DNA of 5,752 nt from Promethearchaeota archaeon. Its GTDB lineage: Archaea; Asgardarchaeota; Lokiarchaeia; Sigynarchaeales; SOKP01. The notes below the pieces were generated by a model that was not told where the DNA came from, did no database searches, and worked only from the letters and a program-made list of their open reading frames with translations. A program made the position numbers and the translations under genes. Location: NCBI GenBank assembly GCA_019894655.1, contig JAGXNZ010000179.1, positions 1 to 5,752 on the forward strand. The letters run 5' to 3'. Within the stretch, counting starts at the first letter, position 1. Every line of letters begins with the position of its first letter. Shown in pieces: positions 1-5,393 of this stretch.

Positions 1-317
1 ACCCTGAGCCACATGGGTATGGAATTTATATAACAATTCCACCCAATACTAAAGTAGAGGGGGACATACCAGTCCGTTCAATACCGGGAGGGCTTTATGC
101 AGTGGCTAAATGCGATGGAGTGGAGGAAATGAGTATTAAATGGCCAAATTTATGGAAATGGGTTGAAAATAGCGAATATCAATATATAGGTGAAACGAAA
201 GGAGAGTTCGGATTTGAATTAGGATTCGAGGAATACATAAATTGGTATTCTACTTTAGTTGAGAAAACTAAAAGTAATATGATATTTGATCTCATGCTTC
301 AGTTAAAAGAAAAATAG
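1..317 (+). CDS. GyrI-like / AraC effector-binding-like domain protein, 3' part
   Basis: The reading frame is open from the first complete codon (base 3) to the TAG at 315-317, so the gene starts upstream of the window; 104 residues are visible. A GTG at 102 could serve as a start, but the upstream 33 codons are clearly coding (YITIPP, then DIPVRSIPGGLYAVAKCDG). The pattern matches the second half of the GyrI-like/AraC_E_bind fold: a strand with PxGxYAV, then a helix rich in Trp (IKWPNLWKWV), then an acidic GFEEYINW where this family carries its ligand-facing Glu, and a short final strand (FDLMLQL). Such domains bind small hydrophobic or cationic ligands, either alone or fused to AraC- or MerR-type DNA-binding domains. 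Whether a DNA-binding domain precedes it lies outside the window. Family assignment is by motif memory, moderately sure; the ligand is unknown. Confidence 0.7.
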   Translation, partial: PEPHGYGIYITIPPNTKVEGDIPVRSIPGGLYAVAKCDGVEEMSIKWPNLWKWVENSEYQYIGETKGEFGFELGFEEYINWYSTLVEKTKSNMIFDLMLQLKEK

Positions 318-393
318 AGTATTTCTCTCTACTTCACAAATCCTTGTTTATTGTAGATTTCTTTTTAATATATTCTTGACGAAAATGTGAAAG

Positions 394-402
394 TTTAAAT
401 AG
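394..402 (+). promoter_or_regulatory. Archaeal TATA box for the gene at 468
   Basis: TTTAAATAG preceded by the purine-rich GTGAAAG fits a BRE/TATA pair. Transcription would be expected to start roughly 25 bases downstream, near 424-428, giving a leader of about 40 bases. The same nine bases recur at 2992-3000 before the GTPase gene, which strengthens the call. Confidence 0.55.
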
Positions 403-405
403 ATG

Positions 406-443
406 ATTCGCATTTTTTACCTTGCGAATTTCTAAAAAATTCG
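406..443. repeat. Two overlapping inverted repeats in the promoter/leader
   Basis: ATTCGCA (406-412) pairs perfectly with TGCGAAT (423-429). CGAATTT (425-431) pairs perfectly with AAATTCG (437-443). The middle arm is shared, so only one stem can form at a time. The element begins four bases after the TATA box and covers the expected start point, a position suited to a repressor operator or a leader RNA structure. In an AT-rich region one such repeat could be chance; two sharing an arm is less likely. Confidence 0.45.
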
Positions 444-467
444 ATTGAATTTAATATACATTAATTT

Positions 468-803
468 ATGGTGAAATTTATGGTATATTTGTTGTCGACA
501 GTATGGTTTCCACCCGTTAAGGGTGAAGAGGTTGGAAAGAAGTTTCTTGAAGTTGCAAAGAAATATCCTGAAGATAAAAGCCTTGGTAAAACAGTATTAG
601 CTGGCGCGTTAATGAGAACCAGTATTGGAATAAAAGCTATAACGATTTTCGAAGTTAAGAAAGGGAAACTTGACGCCGCTCTAGAAAGGGTTGGTGATAT
701 TTTAGGAGCTTACTCTGAAATTGAGGGCGTGAACTCGAGAGTAGACACAATGGCTACATTAGTAGAATCTTTGGACGCTATAGGGCTTAAAGTACCAGAA
801 TAA
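468..803 (+). CDS. Small conserved-looking protein of unknown function
   Basis: Encodes 111 residues from the ATG at 468, or 107 from the ATG at 480. The second ATG has GGTGA at 470-474, five bases before it, whereas the first has no Shine-Dalgarno, so 480 may be the real start. The protein has no signal peptide, membrane segment or cysteine. It opens with a hydrophobic strand and aromatic/proline motif (STVWFPPVKGEEVGKKF), then a helix, a Gly-rich middle (SLGKTVLAGAL), a strand (GIKAITIFEV), a KKGK turn and two helices. This strand-helix-strand pattern resembles small ferredoxin-like or dimeric alpha/beta-barrel proteins, but that is inference. I recall similar short proteins from Asgard archaea without an assigned function. 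It stands alone, with its own promoter and an oligo-T terminator, so context gives no role. Confidence 0.8.
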   Translation: MVKFMVYLLSTVWFPPVKGEEVGKKFLEVAKKYPEDKSLGKTVLAGALMRTSIGIKAITIFEVKKGKLDAALERVGDILGAYSEIEGVNSRVDTMATLVESLDAIGLKVPE

Positions 804-827
804 TATAATATAAACATTTAACTCTAC

Positions 828-840
828 TTTTTTTATTTTT
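828..840 (+). terminator. Oligo-T terminator after the small gene
   Basis: Seven T, one A and five T lie 25 bases after the stop codon, with no strong hairpin before them. This is the usual form of an archaeal intrinsic terminator. Confidence 0.55.
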
Positions 841-877
841 GCAATTATAAAGAATACATTTCTATTTTACTAAAAAG

Positions 878-910
878 TATATATAAAACTTGAGACGATT
901 TATAAATATA
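878..910 (+). promoter_or_regulatory. Promoter region of the methyltransferase operon (two TATA candidates)
   Basis: TATATATAAAA at 878-888, preceded by AAAAAG, and TTATAAATATA at 900-910 are both good TATA boxes. The first predicts a start near 912 and a 35-base leader. The second predicts a start near 932 and an almost leaderless message. No Shine-Dalgarno precedes the ATG at 946, which favours a short leader, but the two cannot be told apart by eye. Confidence 0.5.
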
Positions 911-945
911 GTAAAATTTCGATAAAATCAAAAATATATCACTAA

Positions 946-2145
946 ATGAGTACGATGTTTAGAATAATCTCAACTATAGCTAAAGGTATGATTAAAGTTC
1001 GGCTAGGTAAGCCTTTAAGTGGAGGGCAAAGGTTTATATTAGCTTCGCTTTATTCAAAAATAGATCGCGTTGCGACATTATTAGTACCGAGTAATGTCCA
1101 CCCAAAGTTAATAGATCCTGATTACGATTTTGTTCGTTTAACCTCAGATGTAGAATCAAATTTAGAGTTATTTGAAAAGTTGCAAGCGCGTTTCCCTAAT
1201 GTGGATGCTGCGTTGCCAGCTAGTTGGCTTGGGTTAGCAGGGTGTGGTCAGGCGGAAATGGGGACCGTAATGCGTATTTCACCTATGGTTGAACCTTCTC
1301 CGGAAGTATATGCCTTAGATCGGTACACATTAGACGAATTATCCTTGCCTGAAATGACGGGATATTTAAAGAACCAGATAGAACTCACAGCATCAGTTCA
1401 GGATCGGTATCCAGAAATGAATTCACCTCCAATTATTGTTGGTTCGTTTGATCTGGCTATACTGTTGCGAGGAGAAAAAGTTTTTGATGATTTTAGGCTT
1501 TATAAATATTTCACAGAAGCAGCTGACGAAGAACTTAAGGAAAAAATAAAGAAACGAGGAGACCCCCTATATTTCCCTCGTTTAATGGATTTTGCGACGG
1601 AAGCAAGTATTAAAATTGGAAAAATGTATAAGGAAAACGGTTTGGCAATGCTTGGTATGGTAATAGTGAACCAATATGCAAACCCCCCGATTATGTCTCC
1701 CAATGATTTTCTTACATATATTTACCCCTATGTTGAAACCGTTTGGAAGGAATTTAAGCGAAATCGCCCAACCGCTGGTTACATGCCTCCTAATCCACAA
1801 GTAGCTAAGGAAATTGCCGAATATCCTGCTCTTAGTGGGATTGCGTGTTTTAATAATTATATGTTTCCTCAAAATGACATTGGCATAACACCAAAAGAAT
1901 ACGATGAAGAAATGATAAATTTATCTAAGGAAATTAAGACACCGTATAATTATTTAATTCATGGTAAATTTTTAAGAGATGGAACCAAAAAAGAAATTGA
2001 GGAACAAGTAAAAAGGGTATGTGAATATGCCGTTGAAAAGCAAGCGCCTATGGCTTTAGGCGTTGCAGCAGTGCCTTTAGGAACAGATTTATCAAAAATA
2101 GATTTGATTTTAAATGCTGTAAACGAATATGGGGTGTATAAATAA
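946..2145 (+). CDS. UROD-superfamily corrinoid methyltransferase subunit
   Basis: Encodes 399 residues. It should catalyse methyl transfer to or from the cobamide of the corrinoid protein encoded immediately downstream, in the cytoplasm. Uroporphyrinogen-decarboxylase-fold marks are: DRVATLLVP near residues 40-48 (cf. DRVPV), a VGSFDLAILLRG block at 165-176 (cf. GPFTLA), MLGMVIVNQYANPPIMSP at 235-252 followed by Pro-Tyr and a long helix, and a C-terminal HGKFLRDGTKKEIEEQVKR plus a VPLGTDLSKID block and EYG near the end. HemE's RQAGR arginine motif is absent, so haem synthesis is unlikely. Where MtaA/MtbA have the zinc ligands HxCG, this protein has TAGYMPP (276-282), and the later Cys of the APGCG block is replaced by ALGVAAVPLG (370-379). 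It is therefore probably not a coenzyme-M-type thiol methylase. A role in demethylating an O-methyl or similar substrate is inferred; the substrate is unknown. It is longer than the usual roughly 340 residues. Confidence 0.85.
   Translation: MSTMFRIISTIAKGMIKVRLGKPLSGGQRFILASLYSKIDRVATLLVPSNVHPKLIDPDYDFVRLTSDVESNLELFEKLQARFPNVDAALPASWLGLAGCGQAEMGTVMRISPMVEPSPEVYALDRYTLDELSLPEMTGYLKNQIELTASVQDRYPEMNSPPIIVGSFDLAILLRGEKVFDDFRLYKYFTEAADEELKEKIKKRGDPLYFPRLMDFATEASIKIGKMYKENGLAMLGMVIVNQYANPPIMSPNDFLTYIYPYVETVWKEFKRNRPTAGYMPPNPQVAKEIAEYPALSGIACFNNYMFPQNDIGITPKEYDEEMINLSKEIKTPYNYLIHGKFLRDGTKKEIEEQVKRVCEYAVEKQAPMALGVAAVPLGTDLSKIDLILNAVNEYGVYK
2131..2136 (+). promoter_or_regulatory. Shine-Dalgarno for the corrinoid protein gene
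   Basis: GGGGTG inside the end of the upstream gene lies eight bases before the ATG at 2145. It resembles the GGAGGTG consensus and supports translational coupling across the TAATG overlap. Most first genes in this window lack such a site, which fits an internal operon cistron. Confidence 0.55.
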
Positions 2146-2759
2146 TGTCGTTAAAAGAGATGGTCGCAGATGGTGATCTTTATACTATCGAAGATTTTGT
2201 AATCAAAGCTTTGGAAACTCGCAAACCTTTGGATATTACAGACGAATTAATAGCAGGATTGCAGTTAGCGGGAGATAGGTTTCAAAAAGAGGAGTATTTT
2301 GTTATAGATATGCTACAAGCAGCTGAAACATTCAAAGAAGCAATGAAAGTATTAAAACCTAAATTAGGGGAAAGGAAGACGGATTACATTGGAAAATTTC
2401 TTATAGGAACAGTAAAAGGAGATATTCACGATATTGGAAAGAATTTGGTTTCAATAATGCTTGAGGGAGCGAGATTTGAAGTTATAGATTTAGGAATAGA
2501 CGTATCAGCGGATCAATTCATAGAGGCAATTAAAAAGTATGAACCGCAAATTGTAGGTTTATCAGCTTTACTCACTACAACCATGCTAGAAATGGAAGAA
2601 ATTATTAAAGCGATCGGAGAAGCTAATCTTCGCGACAAAGTTAAAATAATGGTAGGGGGAGCACCGGTGTCTGAACGGTATGCTTCTTCAATTGGTGCGG
2701 ATTCATACTCTAATAATGCTTCAGAAGCGATTGAAAATGCTATTGGATTGATAAAATGA
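2145..2759 (+). CDS. Corrinoid (B12-binding) methyltransferase protein, MtaC/MtbC/MttC-like
   Basis: Encodes 204 residues, close to the usual 205-220 of this family. Residues about 1-88 form the helical B12-binding-2 cap (LTDELIAGLQLAGDRF-type pattern and a DMLQAAETFKEAM helix). Residues 89-204 form the Rossmann-like cobalamin domain. The DxHxxG signature is D93-I-H95-D-I-G98, with His95 the expected lower axial cobalt ligand. The SxL motif is S140-A-L142 and the GG motif is G171-G172 in VGGAPVSERYASSIGAD. All three motifs are intact, so it should carry a methyl group on cobalt. The start codon overlaps the stop of the UROD-like gene by one base, so the two are made together and are presumed partners. 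MetH is excluded by the small size. The family also includes the MtgC- and MtvC-type proteins, so the substrate cannot be read from this subunit. Confidence 0.93.
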   Translation: MSLKEMVADGDLYTIEDFVIKALETRKPLDITDELIAGLQLAGDRFQKEEYFVIDMLQAAETFKEAMKVLKPKLGERKTDYIGKFLIGTVKGDIHDIGKNLVSIMLEGARFEVIDLGIDVSADQFIEAIKKYEPQIVGLSALLTTTMLEMEEIIKAIGEANLRDKVKIMVGGAPVSERYASSIGADSYSNNASEAIENAIGLIK

Positions 2760-2780
2760 AAAAAAACACTCTGTTCAAAC

Positions 2781-2788
2781 TTTTTTTT
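2781..2788 (+). terminator. Oligo-T terminator of the methyltransferase operon
   Basis: Eight consecutive T begin 22 bases after the TGA stop, followed by further T-rich sequence to about 2815. No strong stem precedes it. Confidence 0.55.
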
Positions 2789-2991
2789 GTTAAAATTTCG
2801 TTTTGTAACCTTTTCGATCAAAGAAATTTGTTTCCTAGAGCTTCTTAAGGTTTTTGATATTCAGATATATATTAATTTTTTCCCTCATTTCATAGGACAA
2901 AAAGGAAAATAAATTATTAAACATTCTGAATTTGCCTTTTCCATTAGCTAGCATGAAAAAAACGTAAAACGGGTTAAAGATTTAGAAAAGA

Positions 2992-3000
2992 TTTAAATAG
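2992..3000 (+). promoter_or_regulatory. Archaeal TATA box for the GTPase gene
   Basis: TTTAAATAG preceded by GAAAAGA (BRE-like) is identical to the element at 394-402. The expected transcript start near 3022-3026 leaves a leader of about 120 bases before the ATG at 3143, unusually long for an archaeal gene. Confidence 0.55.
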
Positions 3001-3069
3001 GAAAATTCTTATGTCTAGTTTTGTATTATTTTTTACAAAAAAGGCGTATTTATGAAAAACATTACCGCA

Positions 3070-3114
3070 GGTTAAGTTTGATAAAGTAATACACACTTAA
3101 CAAAATTGGTTAAG
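3070..3114. repeat. GTTAAG inverted and direct repeats in the GTPase leader
   Basis: GTTAAGT (3071-3077) and ACTTAAC (3095-3101) form a perfect seven-base inverted repeat with a 17-base spacer. GGTTAAG (3070-3076) recurs directly at 3108-3114. The three half-sites lie between the predicted transcript start and the start codon. They could be regulator half-sites or a leader hairpin, or chance in AT-rich DNA. Confidence 0.35.
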
Positions 3115-3142
3115 AAGATTAAAGAGTTTTAATTGGGATAAT

Positions 3143-3652
3143 ATGCTTGACGCAATTTTTAAGATTATCATTTTCGGTAATACGGGTAGTGGAAAAACAA
3201 CATTAACAAAAAGATTTAAGACTGATTTATTCATATCACATTCTCAGATGACTATCGGAGTTGACTTCGAAACAAAAACCATTAAGGTTGATGGAAAAAA
3301 GGTAAAGTTAATGATCTGGGATTTTGGTGGTGAAGAGAGATTTCGATTTTTACCTGAATATATAGTTGGTGCTATGGGCGGGATATTAATGTATGATATT
3401 ACAGATTATCCCTCTCTTGCTCACATTGACGATTGGTTATCCGTTATAAATGGTAAAAAGGAACGATTTCCACTTGTTTTACTTGGCGGTAAAGCTGATT
3501 TAGAGATAATTAGAGAAATTTCTTATAAGGAAGGAAAAAAAATCGCGAAAACAAAGGGTTTTAGCGGTTTCACGGAATGCTCTAGCAAGACTGGTAAAAA
3601 TGTCGAAAAATCATTTGAACAATTAACAAGAATGATGTTAAGTAGAGCTTGA
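3143..3652 (+). CDS. Rab/Ras-like small GTPase (Asgard-type)
   Basis: Encodes 169 residues, a complete minimal G domain and nothing more. G1 is GNTGSGKTT (12-20), with Lys18 and Thr19 binding phosphate and Mg. G2 is Thr37 in MTIGVDF, the Rab-like switch I. G3 is WDFGGEE (59-65), with Asp60 and Gly63 intact. G4 is GGKAD (115-119) in place of NKxD, and G5 is ECSSK (145-149). Two changes stand out: the catalytic Gln of Ras (Gln61) is Glu64, and the G4 Asn is Gly116. Asp119 is kept, so guanine specificity is likely retained. The Ras Gly12 position is Thr14. The C-terminus (LSRA) has no cysteine, so prenylation is excluded and membrane attachment, if any, needs another route. The frame is open back to 3101 but contains no other start codon, supporting 3143. 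Expanded Rab/Ras-like sets are typical of Asgard archaea; the pathway is unknown. Confidence 0.92.
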   Translation: MLDAIFKIIIFGNTGSGKTTLTKRFKTDLFISHSQMTIGVDFETKTIKVDGKKVKLMIWDFGGEERFRFLPEYIVGAMGGILMYDITDYPSLAHIDDWLSVINGKKERFPLVLLGGKADLEIIREISYKEGKKIAKTKGFSGFTECSSKTGKNVEKSFEQLTRMMLSRA

Positions 3653-3660
3653 TTTATGTT

Positions 3661-4998
3661 TTACTTGATTTTGTACTGACTTTTTAAGAAATTGACGATA
3701 TAGTCTTTGACTTTATCGCGGTCTGGTAAACTTGCTACCATACCGTATATAGCAGCGTCCCCGTCTGAGGATGCTTCGGGATGCTCTTTAATTTCCTTCA
3801 CTGCTTCGTTGAGATCCTTCAAGAATGTATCTACGATTCTAGCATGGTGAGGATTAACCATCATGTGTAAAGCGTTTGGGAATTGAATCCTGTCTAAATG
3901 CCACCCTTTTTTATCCATAATATCTCCTAAATTATAGATATCCACAGTCTCGGATGTAAAGGAGAAAACGCTCATCACCGGGTCTCCAATAATATATAGC
4001 TCAGGGATATAATTAATTCCATCAATTAATTCTTTGGTAGCCTTCATGACGATATTAGCCAACTGTAAATAACCGTCGTTTCCTAAAGCTTTCATAGAAG
4101 CCCATGCTGCAGCAATTGGGCCACCAGGGCGAGTACCTCTCATAGTAGGGGATATGTAAATACCACCTGACCAGTCCGTATAGACTGAAAATTGATGTTT
4201 CCACACTCTCTCTCTTCGATACATTATTGTAGATGCCCCCTTTGCTCCATACCCATATTTGTGGATATCTGCCGAAATAGAGGTCACTCCCGGTACTGAA
4301 AAATCAAAATCAGGAACTTCATAACCAAGCTTCTTTACAAAAGGTAACATAAATCCTCCAAGACACCCATCAACATGCATTCCAATCCCTCGTTCTTGAG
4401 CAATTGGTGCGAGTTCTGCGATGGGGTCTACTACACCTCTTGGGAAATCGCACGCAGAACCAACCATTAAAATAGTATTACCGGTCAGTGCGTTTTCCAT
4501 AGCCTTTACATCTGCCCGATGGGTATTCTTATCCACGGGTACTTTAACCGCTTTTACTCCAAAATAATCTGCTGCTTTGTCAAAGGACGGATGTGCTGAG
4601 CTCGGTATAACCATCTCAGGTTCTTTTATATGTGGAAATTTTACCCGTGCCCAATCTCTATACGTCTTTACTGCCATTAAAAGACTTTCTGTTCCTCCTG
4701 AAGTCATACTCCCACAGCATCTATTATCTCCTCCAAATAAGTCGATTGCCATGGAAATAACTTCCGTTTCAAACTTTTTTAGACTAGGGAAAGCCATAGG
4801 ACTTAGTGCGTTTTTAGAGAAAAACATGGTGAATGCTTTTTTAAGCATTTCGGTGTGCTTGTCTGAAGCATGATATACTAGACTCCAAACCTTTCCGTCT
4901 CTCCACTCTATATCGTCTTCTTGTATTACTTCCATCATTTTCAGGAGTTCTTCTTCAGGAATTCCATTTTCTGGTACTACTACTTTAGGTCTTGCCAT
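3661..4998 (-). CDS. Sphingosine-1-phosphate-lyase-like PLP-dependent enzyme
   Basis: Encodes 445 residues of the group II decarboxylase fold (PLP fold type I), of the S1P-lyase branch. S1P lyase cleaves a phosphorylated long-chain base into an aldehyde and phosphoethanolamine. Visible marks: MTSGGTESLLMAV (98-110) binding the cofactor phosphate; His136 in SSAHPSF, which stacks on the PLP ring; Asp210 in HVDGCLGG pairing with the pyridine nitrogen; the Schiff-base Lys247 in SADIHKYGYGAKG, with the second lysine Lys253 six residues on, as in characterised lyases; and TDWSGGIYISP (274-284) with GTRPGG (288-293), diagnostic of this branch. Unlike the eukaryotic enzyme it has no N-terminal membrane helix, so it is soluble, like bacterial versions. 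Archaea are not known to make sphingolipids, so the true substrate is open. Another phosphoethanolamine-like or amino-acid substrate is possible. It converges on the GTPase gene with an 8-base gap. Confidence 0.92.
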   Translation of the reverse strand: MARPKVVVPENGIPEEELLKMMEVIQEDDIEWRDGKVWSLVYHASDKHTEMLKKAFTMFFSKNALSPMAFPSLKKFETEVISMAIDLFGGDNRCCGSMTSGGTESLLMAVKTYRDWARVKFPHIKEPEMVIPSSAHPSFDKAADYFGVKAVKVPVDKNTHRADVKAMENALTGNTILMVGSACDFPRGVVDPIAELAPIAQERGIGMHVDGCLGGFMLPFVKKLGYEVPDFDFSVPGVTSISADIHKYGYGAKGASTIMYRRERVWKHQFSVYTDWSGGIYISPTMRGTRPGGPIAAAWASMKALGNDGYLQLANIVMKATKELIDGINYIPELYIIGDPVMSVFSFTSETVDIYNLGDIMDKKGWHLDRIQFPNALHMMVNPHHARIVDTFLKDLNEAVKEIKEHPEASSDGDAAIYGMVASLPDRDKVKDYIVNFLKSQYKIK

Positions 4999-5051
4999 TT
5001 CTATTCACTAAATAATATTTACTATTTGAATATCTAAATTAATTGTGCATA

Positions 5052-5062
5052 TTAAATATATT
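5052..5062 (-). promoter_or_regulatory. Possible TATA box for the S1P-lyase-like gene
   Basis: Read on the minus strand this is AATATATTTAA, about 55 bases before the ATG at 4998, predicting a leader near 30 bases. Other AT-rich candidates exist at 5015-5030 and inside the palindrome at 5080-5111, so the choice is uncertain. Confidence 0.35.
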
Positions 5063-5079
5063 CGAAATCATGAATCTGA

Positions 5080-5111
5080 GGTATAATGATATAAAATATA
5101 ACTATTATACC
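5080..5111. repeat. Perfect 8-base inverted repeat after the four-cysteine gene
   Basis: GGTATAAT (5080-5087) and ATTATACC (5104-5111) are exact reverse complements, with a 16-base spacer that contains a smaller ATAT-AAA-ATAT palindrome. On the minus strand the repeat begins one base after the TAA of the small gene. It could be a 3' stem-loop of that transcript or an operator upstream of the S1P-lyase-like gene. The loop also holds TATA-like sequence. Confidence 0.45.
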
Positions 5112-5112
5112 A

Positions 5113-5283
5113 TTAGTGCAATATCTTAGAAGTAATTTTAAGTTTGTTTAACGCTGATTGATATTCCGAACACATTTTATAATTAGGAAAGTCGCAAACT
5201 TCATTGGCTTTAGGAAGGTGGCACGAAAGAGTAAATGGGCATGGTAATAACGATTCTTTCCTAAAATCGATTTCATTATTCAT
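5113..5283 (-). CDS. Four-cysteine mini-protein, putative metal-binding, unknown function
   Basis: Encodes 56 residues from the ATG at 5281-5283 to a TAA at 5113-5115. GAGG (5293-5296 on the plus map) lies nine bases before the ATG and is a reasonable Shine-Dalgarno; no other ATG is in frame just upstream. After a charged N-terminus the core reads CPFTLSCHLP (15-24), then EVCDFPNYKMCSEY (28-41), and ends with a short basic helix. The cysteines (15, 21, 30, 38) have spacing C-x5-C-x8-C-x7-C, with His22 beside the second. Tightly spaced Cys with Pro and Tyr neighbours suggests a small zinc- or iron-sulfur-binding fold. No signal peptide or membrane segment is seen. It has its own palindromic promoter, diverges from the DNA methyltransferase gene and lies upstream of the S1P-lyase-like gene on the same strand. 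The family was not recognised; real coding is supported by composition and signals, not by a search. Confidence 0.6.
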   Translation of the reverse strand: MNNEIDFRKESLLPCPFTLSCHLPKANEVCDFPNYKMCSEYQSALNKLKITSKILH

Positions 5284-5320
5284 TTTATACCGCCTCGTTT
5301 GGAAAGAATAACCTTTCTTC

Positions 5321-5343
5321 TCCGATAGTAAGTATAAATCGGA
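5321..5343. promoter_or_regulatory. Palindrome enclosing the TATA box of the four-cysteine gene
   Basis: TCCGAT (5321-5326) and ATCGGA (5338-5343) are exact reverse complements 11 bases apart. Between them, on the minus strand, lies TTTATACT (5331-5338), a good TATA box whose predicted start near 5309 gives a leader of about 26 bases. A protein bound to the palindrome would block TBP, so this looks like a repressor operator. Confidence 0.45.
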
Positions 5344-5393
5344 TATTATTAAATGTACCTATTATAATCTCTAAATTCCTCAAACTAATGTTA

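Larger units (their letters stand above)
2760..3142. other. Intergenic region between the corrinoid gene and the GTPase gene
   Basis: This 383-base stretch holds the operon terminator, the GTPase promoter at 2992-3000, a long leader with three GTTAAG-type elements, and two very short upstream frames. One runs from the ATG at 3011 to a TGA at 3053-3055 (14 codons). The other runs from the ATG at 3052 to a TAA at 3073-3075 (7 codons), so they overlap as ATGA. A 39-codon minus-strand frame (2835-2954) is open but has no supporting features. No RNA gene was recognised. Between about 2816 and 2980 I see only unstructured AT-rich sequence. Confidence 0.5.

Noticed and set aside
315..331. TAGAG / CTCTA stem at the stop codon of the first gene as a terminator
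   Set aside because: Only five base pairs, overlapping the stop codon, and not followed directly by a long T-run; the T-rich stretch at 358-376 could equally end the transcript.
1500..1872. Minus-strand open frames of 67 and 96 codons (1500-1703, 1582-1872)
   Set aside because: They lie antisense inside the well-supported UROD-like gene, have no promoter or ribosome site, and their products resemble no family.
946..2145. Annotation as uroporphyrinogen decarboxylase HemE
   Set aside because: The HemE substrate-binding RQAGR motif is absent, the protein is longer, and it is translationally coupled to a corrinoid protein gene.
2513..2821. Minus-strand 102-codon frame
   Set aside because: It is antisense to the conserved B12-binding domain and starts in the terminator region; it is a shadow of that gene.
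2835..2954. Minus-strand 39-codon frame, with the symmetric ATTTAAAT at 2991-2998 as a possible reverse promoter
   Set aside because: The product is a low-complexity Lys/Asn/Ile/Phe mix expected from AT-rich DNA, with no ribosome site or motif.
4577..4873. Plus-strand 98-codon frame
   Set aside because: It is antisense to the N-terminal half of the S1P-lyase-like gene, with no supporting signals.
3661..4998. Annotation as glutamate or tyrosine decarboxylase (GadB/MfnA)
   Set aside because: The HKYGYGAKG lysine block with a second lysine, and the DWSGGIYISP and GTRPGG blocks, are those of the S1P-lyase branch.
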